Below, in pieces: positions 44,660 to 53,403 of a stretch of DNA of 64,000 nt. The translations under genes and the position numbers were made by a program. The notes beneath the pieces are model-generated. The model ran no database searches. It had not been told where the DNA came from and saw only the letters and a list, made by a program, of their open reading frames with translations. Within the stretch, counting starts at the first letter, position 1, and every line of letters starts with the position of its first letter. Source of the stretch: Alphaproteobacteria bacterium (lineage in GTDB: Bacteria > Myxococcota_A > UBA796 > GCA-2862545); NCBI GenBank assembly GCA_020632915.1, contig JACKEP010000005.1:62001-126000 (forward strand), given 5' to 3'.

Positions 44660-45807
44660 GCCGCCATCCCTGGGTGCTCGCGCTGCGCTACCTCGCCGCG
44701 TCGCCGGGACGCACCCTGGTGATGGTGGTGGGGCTCGGCGTGGCGCTGTTCCTGCCGGCGTTCACCGTGGTGGTGGGGCGCCTCGCCCAGGACCGGCTGC
44801 TCGATCGGGCCGAGGCGACCCCGCTGGTGGTGGGCCACACCGGCAACGAGTTCGACCTCGTGATGGCGAGCCTGTACTTCCACGGCGACATCGGGGACGG
44901 CCTCACCTACGACGTGCTCGACGCGCTCACGCCGTACGGCACCGCCGTGCCGCTCCATCTCGGGTACACCGCCGGCGGCGCGCCCATCGTGGGCACCTCC
45001 CTCGACTACTTCGACGAGCGCGGCCTGGTCGTGGCCGAGGGACGCCACCCGGCGGTGCTCGGCGAGGTGGTGGTCGGCAGCCAGGTGGCGGCCGACGCCC
45101 ACCTGCGCCCGGGCGACACGCTCCGCTCCGACCAGAAGAACCTGTACGACCTCGCCGGCGCCTACCCGCTGCTGCTCCACGTGGTCGGCGTGCTCGCCCC
45201 CACCGGCACGCCCGACGACACGGCCCTGTTCTGCGACATCAAGACCACCTGGGTGCTCGACGGGCTGCTGCACGGCCACGAGACCGTGACCCAGCGCAAC
45301 GCCGTGGCCGGCGTCGACGACAACCTGGAGGCGAGCCTCGGGCTGTTCCTGTTCACCGAGATCACGTCGGAGAACCTGCCCACCTTCCACCTGCACGGCG
45401 ACGCCTCGGTGTGGCCGGTGTCGTCGGTGCTCGTGTGGCCGCGCGACGCCCGCGCCCACGACGAGGTGCTGGGCGATCTCGCCGTCGACGAGGTCCGTCA
45501 GGCTGTGCGCCCGGTGCAGGTGGTGCGCACCATCCTGGGCATCGTCCTGCGGATCCAGGAGCTGCTCGCGAGCTGGGTGGTGCTGGTGGCGGTGTCGACG
45601 TCGCTGTTCGTGGGCCTGGTGGTGTCGCTGTCGCTGCGGCTCCGCCAGGGCGAGATCACGTTGATGCGACGCATCGGCGCCAGCCGCGGCACGGTGGTCG
45701 CGATGCTCGGCGTCGAGGCCGTGCTGCTGCTGGTCGGCGCTACCGCGGTGGCGGTGGGCCTGACGATCGCGGGCCGGGCCGTCCTGGCGGCCGCCGTCGG
45801 CCTGTGA
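44656..45807 (+). CDS. FtsX-like ABC permease, apparently without the last helix
   Basis: 383 residues. One N-terminal helix (about 22-42), a large extracytoplasmic domain (about 45-300) with the start LVVGHTGNEFDLVMASLYFHG, then two helices (about 312-335 and 355-383) joined by the cytoplasmic FtsX loop LRQGEITLMRRIGASRGTVVAMLGVEAVL. FtsX-family permeases normally continue with a further loop and fourth helix; here the protein stops right after GRAVLAAAVGL, 27 bases before a convergent gene. It may be truncated or a true short variant. GTG start in a GTGA overlap with the ATPase gene. Confidence 0.88.
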   Translation: MSRHPWVLALRYLAASPGRTLVMVVGLGVALFLPAFTVVVGRLAQDRLLDRAEATPLVVGHTGNEFDLVMASLYFHGDIGDGLTYDVLDALTPYGTAVPLHLGYTAGGAPIVGTSLDYFDERGLVVAEGRHPAVLGEVVVGSQVAADAHLRPGDTLRSDQKNLYDLAGAYPLLLHVVGVLAPTGTPDDTALFCDIKTTWVLDGLLHGHETVTQRNAVAGVDDNLEASLGLFLFTEITSENLPTFHLHGDASVWPVSSVLVWPRDARAHDEVLGDLAVDEVRQAVRPVQVVRTILGIVLRIQELLASWVVLVAVSTSLFVGLVVSLSLRLRQGEITLMRRIGASRGTVVAMLGVEAVLLLVGATAVAVGLTIAGRAVLAAAVGL

Positions 45808-45834
45808 GCACCCGGCCCTGCGGACCGGCGTGGC

Positions 45835-46707
45835 CTACATCCCGGTGACGGCGCCCTGGGGCCACGCGATGCGCGCGTAGGCCTGCTGGCCACCCTCGAG
45901 GGTGAACGTGTGGGTGCCGCGCCAGGCCTCCTGGCCCTGGACGTAGACCACGATCTCGACCTCGTGGTCGGACAGGAAGCGCGCGTCGGGGCGATCGAAG
46001 ACCCGCACCGTGTACACACCCGACGCCGGATCCTCGATGGCGATCACCTCGGGGCCGCCGTCGTTGTCTTCGGCGAGCACGATCGGATCGTCGGTGACGT
46101 CGCCGGGGGCGCCCCAGTCGAGCGAGCAGTCGACCGCGTCGCACAGGTTGTCGTTGCCCTGGGTGATCCAGCTGTCGCTCCAGTCCTGGCCGCGGACGAG
46201 CATCAGCACCATGTCGTCGTCGGCGTACTGGGTGTGCATCTCGACGTAGATCGCGTCGTCGGGCACCATCTGGAACGACGTGTCGCAGACCTGCGAGGCG
46301 GTGCCGCGATCGTTGGTGACCACCAGCGTGGCGGTGTAGGCGCCGACCACGTCGGGCTCGAAGCCGGTGAGGTTGGCCTGACCGACCGGCAGGCGGGCGT
46401 CGGACGTGTCGGGCTTGACCAGCAGCTGCCAGCGGTAGTTGATCAGCGGGATGTTGTCGGGGTCGTAGCTGTTCTCACCGACGAGCGTGACCAGGTCGCC
46501 GGGGCGCGCGGGGCTGGGCCGGGCCTGGCACACGGCGATGGGCGGCTGGGTGTCGTCGGGGGCGTCGGGCGCGCTCGGATCGGTGTCGTCACCGTTGCCG
46601 ACGGAGTGGATCGTGGCCTCGTAGCCGCAGCCCGCCGCCCACCCCGCGAGGAGGGCGCTGAGCACGATGCGCGAAGGCTGGGACGTCGACGGGAGGGTGG
46701 ATCGCAT
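45835..46707 (-). CDS. Lipoprotein with PKD-like domain
   Basis: 290 residues. Lipobox AAGC (about residue 27). After an acidic linker (DDTDPSAPDAPDDTQPP) comes a PKD-like domain (about 58-145) with VCQARPSPARPGDLVTLVGENSYDPD (shown as ARPGDLVTLVGENSYDPD) and GAYTATLVVTNDRGTAS. The C-terminal half contains a second beta-rich domain (VYVEMHTQYADDDMVLML...DWGAPGDVTDD and VYTVRVFDRPDARFLSDHEVEIVVYV), with Cys pairs CDAVDC. No enzyme signature. It may bind a polysaccharide or another surface protein. RBS GGAG; TATATA 33 bases upstream of the ATG. Confidence 0.82.
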   Translation of the reverse strand: MRSTLPSTSQPSRIVLSALLAGWAAGCGYEATIHSVGNGDDTDPSAPDAPDDTQPPIAVCQARPSPARPGDLVTLVGENSYDPDNIPLINYRWQLLVKPDTSDARLPVGQANLTGFEPDVVGAYTATLVVTNDRGTASQVCDTSFQMVPDDAIYVEMHTQYADDDMVLMLVRGQDWSDSWITQGNDNLCDAVDCSLDWGAPGDVTDDPIVLAEDNDGGPEVIAIEDPASGVYTVRVFDRPDARFLSDHEVEIVVYVQGQEAWRGTHTFTLEGGQQAYARIAWPQGAVTGM

Positions 46708-46740
46708 CTGGGCTCGCTCCGGAGTTCCCCTGAGGGGCCG

Positions 46741-46746
46741 TATATA
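46741..46746. promoter_or_regulatory. Symmetric TATATA element between PKD lipoprotein and proB
   Basis: TATATA in the 152-base divergent gap; minus-strand context CTATATAC is identical to the site at 10010. It is 33 bases from the minus-strand ATG and 113 from the proB start, so the lipoprotein gene is the likelier target. Confidence 0.45.
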
Positions 46747-46859
46747 GCCGCGGCCGACCCCGGCTGAGAAGCGGGATCCGCGGCGGGTGCGACAGGATCG
46801 GGCCCGCGATAGCCCCGCAGGTCTGCGGACCTCTGCATGCAGGCCGCGCGGAGGTACGG

Positions 46860-48002
46860 GTGACGGATCCAGCGACCGACCGTGCCGTGCTCACCCGGGC
46901 ACGCCGGGTGGTGGTCAAGGTGGGCACGGGCGTGGTCGCGCGGGCCGACGGACGGCTCGCGCTTGGCCGGATGGGCGCGCTCGTCGAGCAGATCCGGGCC
47001 CTGCAGGACGACGGCCGCGAGGTGCTCCTCGTCTCGTCCGGTGCGGTGGGCCTGGGGGCCGAGCGCCTGGGGCTGGAGCGACGGCCCCAGTCGATCGTCG
47101 ACCGGCAGGCGTGCGCTGCGGCGGGCCAGAGCAGCCTCATGGCGTTCTACGACAGCCTCTTCGGTCGGCTCGGCGGGCGGTGCGCCCAGGTGCTGCTCAC
47201 CGAGGACGACTTCCAGGTGCGTCACCGCTACGTCCACCTCGCCGCCACGCTGTCCCGCCTGCTCGCGCTGGGCGTGGTGCCGGTGATCAACGAGAACGAC
47301 ACGGTGTCGACCGTGGAGCTTGCGCTCACCGGGCCCACCGTGTTCGGGGACAACGACCGCCTGTCGGCGCTGGTGGCCTCCGGTCTGGCCGCCGACCTGC
47401 TCGTGCTGCTCACCGACGTCGACGGCGTCTACGATCGGCCACCCACCGAGCCCGGCGCCGCGCGCGTGTCGACGTGGCAGGGCGCTCCCGTGCGCCTGGG
47501 CAGCGGATCGTCGCTCGGGCGGGGCGGCATGGGCGCCAAGCTCACCGCCGCCCAGGTCGGCGCCTCGGCGGGGGTCCACGTCGTCGTCGCCGGCGGGACG
47601 TCCCCCGACGTGCTGCCGCGCATCCTCGCGGGCCACGACGTCGGCACGTGGTTCCCCGCCACCGACCGCCCCAGCAGCAAGCGGCGCTGGCTGGCGCTGG
47701 CCACCGCACCCGCGGGGCGGCTCGTGGTCAACGCCGGGGCGCGCCAGGCGCTGGTGGGCGGCAAGGCGAGCCTGCTGCAGCCGGGCGTGGTCGCCGTCGA
47801 CGGCGACTTCGAGGCAGGTGCCATCGTCAGCATCTGCGCCGAGGACGGCACCGAGGTGGCGCGCGGCCGTTGCGACCGCGACGCCGACGCGCTGCGCGCC
47901 GACCTGGCGGGGGGCGTGTCGGGCCGCGGCAAGGCGCTCGTCCACCGCGACCAGGTGGTGATCCTGGCCCACGAGCCCGCCGACGCGGAGGAGACGCCAT
48001 GA
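46860..48002 (+). CDS. proB: Glutamate 5-kinase
   Basis: 380 residues. Phosphorylates L-glutamate at the start of proline synthesis. The amino acid kinase domain (about 14-260) shows VVKVGTGVV, LLVSSGAVGLG, INENDTVS, FGDNDRLSALVA and LLTDVDGVYDRPP. A C-terminal PUA domain (about 285-370) includes VVNAGARQALVGGKASLL and VAVDGDFEAGAIVSI. GTG start with GGAGG. Its TGA overlaps the proA ATG, forming the usual proBA unit. Feedback regulation by proline is typical of the kinase family but cannot be judged here. Confidence 0.96.
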   Translation: MTDPATDRAVLTRARRVVVKVGTGVVARADGRLALGRMGALVEQIRALQDDGREVLLVSSGAVGLGAERLGLERRPQSIVDRQACAAAGQSSLMAFYDSLFGRLGGRCAQVLLTEDDFQVRHRYVHLAATLSRLLALGVVPVINENDTVSTVELALTGPTVFGDNDRLSALVASGLAADLLVLLTDVDGVYDRPPTEPGAARVSTWQGAPVRLGSGSSLGRGGMGAKLTAAQVGASAGVHVVVAGGTSPDVLPRILAGHDVGTWFPATDRPSSKRRWLALATAPAGRLVVNAGARQALVGGKASLLQPGVVAVDGDFEAGAIVSICAEDGTEVARGRCDRDADALRADLAGGVSGRGKALVHRDQVVILAHEPADAEETP

Positions 48003-49309
48003 CGTCGGACGCCCACGACCCCGCCGCCACCTCCCGCGCCCAGGCCCGGGCGGCCCGCGCCGCCGCGCGCACGCTGGCGGGGCTCGACAGCGACGCCCGG
48101 GTGGCGGTGCTGCACCGTGTGGCCCAGGCGCTCGTCGATCAGGCCGACGTCGTGCTCGCCGCCAACGCCGAGGACGTCGCCGCGGCCGCACCGCTGGTGG
48201 CGAGCGGGAAGCTGTCGGCGTCCGCGGCGGCGCGGCTGGTGCTCACGCCCGGCAAGCTCGCCACGCTCGCGGCCGGGATCCGCGACATCGCCGCCCAGCC
48301 CGAGCCCATCGGGCGCACGCTGCGGCACACCGAGCTCGCCGACGGCCTCGACCTCCGCCAGGTGACGTCGCCGCTGGGCGTGGTGCTGGTGATCTTCGAG
48401 TCGCGCCCCGACGCCCTGCCCCAGATCGCCGCGCTGGCCCTGCGCAGCGGCAACGGCCTGCTGCTCAAGGGCGGGTCGGAGGCGGCGCGCTCGAACGCCG
48501 TGTTGCACGGCGTGATCACGGACGCGCTCGCGCCCGACGTCCCCGGCGCAGCGATCGGGCTCGTCACCAGCCGGGCGGCGATCGCCGATCTGCTCGCCCT
48601 CGACGACGTGATCGACCTCGTCATCCCCCGCGGATCCAACGCGCTCGTGCGCCACATCCAGGACCACACGCGCATCCCCGTGCTCGGGCACGCCGACGGC
48701 GTGTGCCACGTCTACGTGGACGTCGCCGCCGACCCGGCGATGGCGGCGCGCGTCGTGCGCGACAGCAAGGTGGACTACCCGGCCGCCTGCAACGCGATGG
48801 AGACGCTGCTCGTGCACCGCAGCTGGCACGCCGACGGGCGCATGACCACGCTGCTCGGCGCCCTGCACGACGTGGCGCTGCACGCGCACCCCGACCAGAC
48901 CGAGCTGCTCGGGCTGCCGCCAGCTCCCGCGCTGCACCACGAGTACGGCGACCTCGCCTGCACGGTGGCCGTGGTGGACGACGTCGACGCCGCGATCGCC
49001 CACGTCCACGCCCACGGGTCCGGTCACACCGAGGCGATCGTCACCGACGACGCCGCGACCGCGCAGCGCTTCCTCGACGGAGTCGACAGCGCCTGCGTGT
49101 TCCACAACGCCTCCACCCGCTTCGCCGACGGCTACCGCTTCGGCCTCGGCGCCGAGGTGGGCATCTCCACCAGCCGCATCCACGCCCGCGGCCCGGTGGG
49201 CGTGGGCGGCCTGCTCACTACGCGCTGGTTGCTGCGGGGTCACGGTCAGACCGTCGCCGACACCAAGGACGGCACGGTGGCGTTCACCCACCGCACGCTG
49301 CCGCGGTGA
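47999..49309 (+). CDS. proA: Gamma-glutamyl phosphate reductase
   Basis: 436 residues, NADPH-dependent reductase of the aldehyde dehydrogenase fold; converts glutamyl-5-phosphate to the semialdehyde. Typical segments: PLGVVLVIFESRPD, LLLKGGSEAARSN, IPRGSNALVRHIQDHTRIPVLGHADG (in parts: IPRGSNALV and IPVLGHADG), the catalytic cysteine in DYPAACNAMETLLVH and HNASTRFADGYRFGLGAEVGISTS (in parts). Full length. Starts in a 4-base overlap with proB. ProC is not in this window. Confidence 0.96.
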   Translation: MTSDAHDPAATSRAQARAARAAARTLAGLDSDARVAVLHRVAQALVDQADVVLAANAEDVAAAAPLVASGKLSASAAARLVLTPGKLATLAAGIRDIAAQPEPIGRTLRHTELADGLDLRQVTSPLGVVLVIFESRPDALPQIAALALRSGNGLLLKGGSEAARSNAVLHGVITDALAPDVPGAAIGLVTSRAAIADLLALDDVIDLVIPRGSNALVRHIQDHTRIPVLGHADGVCHVYVDVAADPAMAARVVRDSKVDYPAACNAMETLLVHRSWHADGRMTTLLGALHDVALHAHPDQTELLGLPPAPALHHEYGDLACTVAVVDDVDAAIAHVHAHGSGHTEAIVTDDAATAQRFLDGVDSACVFHNASTRFADGYRFGLGAEVGISTSRIHARGPVGVGGLLTTRWLLRGHGQTVADTKDGTVAFTHRTLPR

Positions 49310-49406
49310 TCCCGCCCACCCCAGGGCGTGCGTTGTCCGGCCGTGGACAGGACGTGCGCGACGTCCTGGTCTGCGCGGGTGAGGGGAGCGGGGTCTGGAG
49401 GACGCC

Positions 49407-49964
49407 ATGACGATCACGCGACGCCGCTTCGTGGAGGGCACGGCCGCCGTGCTCGCGTACCTGGGCCTGGGGGGCACCTCGGCCTGCGCGCCCGCGTCGT
49501 CGACGGGTGGGGACGACACCGACCCGGCCGGCGGGGACACCACCGACACGACGGACACCACCGACACGACGGACACCACCGACACGACGGACACCACCGA
49601 CACGGTCGACACCGTCGACACCACGCCGCAGGACACCGCGGTGCCCGACCGGCTCGTGCTGCGCTTCGACGAGCACCCCGAGCTCGCGAGCGACGGCGGG
49701 TCGCTGTACACGACCGGCCCCGGCGGCGAGCGGCTGATCGTCGTGCGCACGTCGGCCACGGAGGCCATCGCGCTGTCGAAGGTGTGCACGCACCGCGGCT
49801 GCACCGTGCAGTACCGCGCCGACCGCAGCGACCTGCGCTGCCCCTGCCACGGCGCCACCTTCGCCCTCGACGGACACGTCACCGGCGGCCCCGCAGGGCG
49901 CCCGCTCGCGAGCTACCCGGCCACCGTCCTCGCCGACCGGATCGTCGTGGACTTCTCGGGCTGA
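49407..49964 (+). CDS. Rieske [2Fe-2S] protein with Tat-type signal and Thr-Asp repeat linker
   Basis: 185 residues. The N-terminus TRRRFVEGTAAVLAYLGLGG fits a twin-arginine signal and is followed by TSAC, a possible lipobox. A low-complexity linker of Asp-Thr-Thr repeats (about 44-73) comes from an 18-base DNA repeat. The Rieske domain has both ligand boxes, CTHRGC and CPCHGA, and the downstream GGPAGRPLASYP loop. Such domains carry electrons at high potential, in bc-type complexes or with soluble partners, but no cytochrome or oxygenase gene is adjacent. GGAGG precedes the ATG. Confidence 0.9.
   Translation: MTITRRRFVEGTAAVLAYLGLGGTSACAPASSTGGDDTDPAGGDTTDTTDTTDTTDTTDTTDTTDTVDTVDTTPQDTAVPDRLVLRFDEHPELASDGGSLYTTGPGGERLIVVRTSATEAIALSKVCTHRGCTVQYRADRSDLRCPCHGATFALDGHVTGGPAGRPLASYPATVLADRIVVDFSG
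49536..49604 (+). repeat. 18-bp tandem repeat inside the Rieske gene
   Basis: Unit GACACCACCGACACGACG (18 bases, encoding DTTDTT) repeated almost identically about 3.8 times, encoding the linker. Copy number may vary between strains by replication slippage without a frameshift. Confidence 0.85.
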
Positions 49965-50023
49965 TCGTCGGCCCGGCACCCGCCGCCCCGTGCGATTACG
50001 AGGCGGCCGGTCCCGGAGCGTGC

Positions 50024-51691
50024 ATGGACGACCGCACCCCCCCGACCCCGGACGGGGCGCTGCATCCTGCGTCACCGTGGTGGTTCGCCGCCTCGGCCGT
50101 GGCGCTGGTGGCGACGTGGATGGGGTTGGCCTGGCAGCGCTTCCCGCTGGTCAACCACGACGTCGCCGCGGTCACGGGCGTGTCGATCCGGATGCTCGAC
50201 GGCGAGCGGCTCTACACCGACCTGCCCCAGCCCAACCCGCCGCTGGTGTTCGTCATGCAGGAGCTGCCCGTGGCGCTCGCCCGGGCGCTGGGCGTGCCGC
50301 TGCTGCCCACCGTGCTGGTGTTCCTCACCGCCTGCGTGCTCGGCTGCTGGGCGCTCACCGTGGCCGTGAGCCGGGCGGTGCAGCTGCCGGGCGATGCCGG
50401 CGCCCGTCACCTCGTGCTCCTCGGGCTGCTGGTGCTGCTGACCGCGTTCACCGGCTACGACATGGGCCAGCGGGAGCACCTGATCATCGCGTCGATGGCG
50501 CCGCTCCTGTGGGCGCAGGCGGGGGCCGTGGCCGGGCGACCGCTGGGGCGCGGGCTGGGGCTCGCGGTGGGCGTGGTGGCGGGCCTCGGGCTGGCGATCA
50601 AGCCCTTCTACCCCCCGGTGTGGGTGCTCCTCGAGCTGTGGGTGCTCGCGCGCACCCGCCGGTGGCGCGCCCTCCTGCGCCCCGAGAACGTCGGCGTGGT
50701 CGGCGTGCTCGCCGTCTACGGCGTGTGGGTGATCGGCTTCACCGGCTACCTCGACAACCTCCCGCTCTGGCTCGACAGCTACACCCCCTACGGCGCGCTG
50801 GGCATGCCGTTCCAGGCGGTGGTCAACGCCACGCACCCGTGGACGCTCGTCGGCGTCCTCGCGGCCTGGGCCGTCCTGAGGCTCGCGCTCCGCCTGCCGG
50901 GCGTGCGCCCGCTGGACGAGGCCGTCGCGCTCACGATCGTGCCGTTCGCCGCGGCGGTCGTGGTGCAGGGCAAGGGCTTTGCCTACCAGGCGCTGCCTGC
51001 GTTCGTGGCGGCCGGCTGGCTGGTGGTGCTGCTCGTGGTGGGCACGCTCGGGCGCTGGCGGCCGCTGGCCCCGCTGTCGTGGGTGGCGCTGCTCGCCCTG
51101 GCCTGGCCGGTCTACGACGGGGACGACGCCAACGCCTGGCGCCACGGCGGCGTGCTCTGGCCGGGCACCTACCCGTGCATCCCGCAGGCCGACCGCAAGC
51201 AGGCCCGATCCGACAACCGCTGCGACGTGCGGGCCGTGGTGGCCCAGGTCGACGCCCTCACCGAGCCCGGCGACGCCATCGCCTGGGTGAGCCCCACCGT
51301 GCTGCAGGCCGGCTACGTGCAGACGATGGTGCCGGTGCGCGACGTGGTGCGGGTGACGCCGATGCTGCTGCCCGACCTGTACACGCGCGCCGAGCGCCGC
51401 GCCGATCCGTTCCCCTACCACGACGACAGCACGCGCCCGGCGGCCGAGGCGCGCGTGATGACGGGGCTGGCCGACGACCTGCTGCGCACCGACCCCGTGC
51501 TGGTCGTGTTCGACGTGCGGCGCAACCTGCGCGGCTTCGACCGCACGGTGTTCTCGCTCGTCACCTTCGCCCGGCAGGATCCACGCACCGCGACGCTGCT
51601 CGACACCCGCTACACCGAGGTCGACGACGTCAGCGGGGAGGGGACGCTTCGGTGGTTCCTGCGCAACGACCGCGTGGCCGCCGCGCCGTGA
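50024..51691 (+). CDS. GT-C-like polytopic membrane protein
   Basis: 555 residues. About ten to twelve hydrophobic segments from residue 20 to 365 and a C-terminal extracytoplasmic domain. After the first helix comes PLVNHDVAAVTGVSIRMLDGERLYTDLPQPNPPLV (shown as NHDVAAVTGVSIRM and GERLYTDLPQPNPPLV), with the acidic residue and the YxDLPQPNPP pattern seen in GT-C fold glycosyltransferase-like membrane proteins. A full catalytic DXD-type motif is not obvious, so enzyme status is inference. ATG with CGGAG. It may be co-transcribed with the Rieske gene 59 bases upstream. Confidence 0.78.
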   Translation: MDDRTPPTPDGALHPASPWWFAASAVALVATWMGLAWQRFPLVNHDVAAVTGVSIRMLDGERLYTDLPQPNPPLVFVMQELPVALARALGVPLLPTVLVFLTACVLGCWALTVAVSRAVQLPGDAGARHLVLLGLLVLLTAFTGYDMGQREHLIIASMAPLLWAQAGAVAGRPLGRGLGLAVGVVAGLGLAIKPFYPPVWVLLELWVLARTRRWRALLRPENVGVVGVLAVYGVWVIGFTGYLDNLPLWLDSYTPYGALGMPFQAVVNATHPWTLVGVLAAWAVLRLALRLPGVRPLDEAVALTIVPFAAAVVVQGKGFAYQALPAFVAAGWLVVLLVVGTLGRWRPLAPLSWVALLALAWPVYDGDDANAWRHGGVLWPGTYPCIPQADRKQARSDNRCDVRAVVAQVDALTEPGDAIAWVSPTVLQAGYVQTMVPVRDVVRVTPMLLPDLYTRAERRADPFPYHDDSTRPAAEARVMTGLADDLLRTDPVLVVFDVRRNLRGFDRTVFSLVTFARQDPRTATLLDTRYTEVDDVSGEGTLRWFLRNDRVAAAP

Positions 51692-51697
51692 GCGGGC

Positions 51698-52738
51698 TCA
51701 GGCCCACCGGAGCGCGCGCGTCTTGACCAGCGCCCAGGCGGCCGCGCCGGGTTCGAGGCCCAGCGTGGTCACCGAGCCCGGGGTGACGTCGACCACGAGC
51801 GTGGCGGCGCCGACCGCCAGCGTCACGGCGGCCACACCATCCTGCACGGCGACGGCGCGGACGGTGCCCGCCAGGACGTTGCGCGCCGACGTGCGGCCCG
51901 GAGGGTCGACGGCGAGGATCACCTCCTGCGGGGCGAGCAGCACCCGTCCCGCGCCGCGTCGGGCGACGTCGTCGGGGACGGGCAGCGGCAGCGCCAGCGC
52001 CACGTCGCCCCAGCGCCCCGACGCCGTGCCGCGCCCGGCGTGCACCATGACGTCGCACACCGCGAGCACGTTGTGCAGGCCCGCCGCGCGCGCCGCGAGC
52101 CCACCCGCGTCGCCGAGCAGGGCCGCCGGGGGGCCGTCCGCCACCACGCGCCCGCCGTCGAGGACCACGACGCGATCGGCGACGGCGAGCACCTCCTCGG
52201 CGTGGTGGGACACCCACAGCGTCGGCACGCCCGCGGCCTGCACCGCGGCACGGAGGCGCGGCAGGAGCGCGGCGCGGCGCGCCGGGTCGAGGCCCACCAG
52301 CGGCTCGTCGAGGGCCAGCACGCGCGGGGCTGCGAGCAGCGTGCGGGCCAGCGCCACCCGACGCAGCTCGCCGCCCGACAGGGTCCGCGGGCGACGAGCG
52401 AGGAGGTCGCCCAGGTCGAGCGCCTCGACCCACCGCGCCGTGTCCGCGCCCGGCGCCGCCCCGTAGGCGAGGTTGGCCGCGACCGTGAGGTGGGGGAACA
52501 CCCGCGCGTCCTGGAACAGCACGCCGACGCGCCGCGCGTGCGTCGGCAGCCCGTGCAGCGCCTCGCCGTCCACGGTGACGGTGCCGTGGGCCGGCACGAG
52601 GCCGGCGAGCGCCAGCAGCAGGGTCGTCTTGCCCGCGCCGCTCGGACCCACCAGGCCGACGACGCCGTCGATGTCGGCGATCGCGGCGTGCAGGGCGTGC
52701 GCGCCGCGCCGGACCGCGAGGTCGAACGACAGGCTCAC
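51698..52738 (-). CDS. modC: Molybdate ABC transporter ATP-binding protein
   Basis: 346 residues. ABC domain with Walker A GPSGAGKTT, Q-loop LFQDARVFPHLT, signature LSGGELRRVALARTLL, Walker B VLALDEPLVGLDPA, H-loop WVSHH. The C-terminal third is a MOP/TOBE-like domain (SARNVLAGTVRAVAVQDGVAAVTLAV, in parts SARNVLAGTVRAV and GVAAVTLAV) typical of ModC, which senses or binds molybdate. GTG start overlaps the modB stop (GTGA). Tungstate or sulfate relatives are possible, but the TOBE tail and the gene order with modB and modA favour molybdate. Confidence 0.9.
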   Translation of the reverse strand: MSLSFDLAVRRGAHALHAAIADIDGVVGLVGPSGAGKTTLLLALAGLVPAHGTVTVDGEALHGLPTHARRVGVLFQDARVFPHLTVAANLAYGAAPGADTARWVEALDLGDLLARRPRTLSGGELRRVALARTLLAAPRVLALDEPLVGLDPARRAALLPRLRAAVQAAGVPTLWVSHHAEEVLAVADRVVVLDGGRVVADGPPAALLGDAGGLAARAAGLHNVLAVCDVMVHAGRGTASGRWGDVALALPLPVPDDVARRGAGRVLLAPQEVILAVDPPGRTSARNVLAGTVRAVAVQDGVAAVTLAVGAATLVVDVTPGSVTTLGLEPGAAAWALVKTRALRWA

Positions 52739-53385
52739 GCCGTCCCCACCCGCCGCGCCACCGCGCGGGCCAGCACCTCGGCGAGCGCGAGCGCGCCGAG
52801 GGACAGCACCAGGGACCACGCCGCCCACCGCGCCGCCTCGGCCTCGCCGCCCGGGGTCTGCAGGGCCGTGAACAGGGCGAGCGGCAGCGTGCGCGTGGTG
52901 CCGGGCAGGTTGCCGGCGACGAGGATGGTCGCGCCGAACTCGCCGAGCGCGCGGGCGAAGGCGAGCAGCGCGCCGGTGACCACGCCGGGCAGCGCGAGCG
53001 GCAGCGTCACGGTGCGCAGCACGCGCCAGGGGGACGCACCGAGCGTGGCGGCGGCCTGCTCCAGCCCGGGGTCGACGGCCTCGACGGCGAGCTGCACGGC
53101 GCGCACGTACAGCGGCAGGCCGACGACCGCGCCGGCGACGACGGCGGCCGCGGTGGTGAACGGCAGGCGCAGGGCCGCGAGCGGGCCGTGAGCACCGAAC
53201 AGCTGCAGCAGCACCCAGCCGGTGACCACCGGCGGCAGCACCAGCGGCGCCAGCACCACGGCCTGCACCGCCAGCCGCAGGCCGCCTCGGCGCCGCGCGA
53301 GCCACGTGCCGAGCGCCACCGCCGGCACGGTGGCGGCCAGCGTCGCCAGCGACGCCACCGTCAGCGACAGCAACACGGGGTTCAC
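52735..53385 (-). CDS. modB: Molybdate ABC transporter permease
   Basis: 216 residues with five to six predicted membrane helices. The binding-protein-dependent transport EAA loop is present as EQAAATLGASPWRVLRTVTLPLALPGVV (shown as EQAAATLGASPWRVL and LPLALPGVVTG), placing the cytoplasmic contact with ModC. The FARALGEFGATILVAGNLPGTTRTLPLALF block is characteristic of ModB. GTG start 18 bases after the modA stop; overlaps modC at its 3' end. Confidence 0.92.
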   Translation of the reverse strand: MNPVLLSLTVASLATLAATVPAVALGTWLARRRGGLRLAVQAVVLAPLVLPPVVTGWVLLQLFGAHGPLAALRLPFTTAAAVVAGAVVGLPLYVRAVQLAVEAVDPGLEQAAATLGASPWRVLRTVTLPLALPGVVTGALLAFARALGEFGATILVAGNLPGTTRTLPLALFTALQTPGGEAEAARWAAWSLVLSLGALALAEVLARAVARRVGTA

Positions 53386-53403
53386 GACGGCCTCACGCGC
53401 GGC

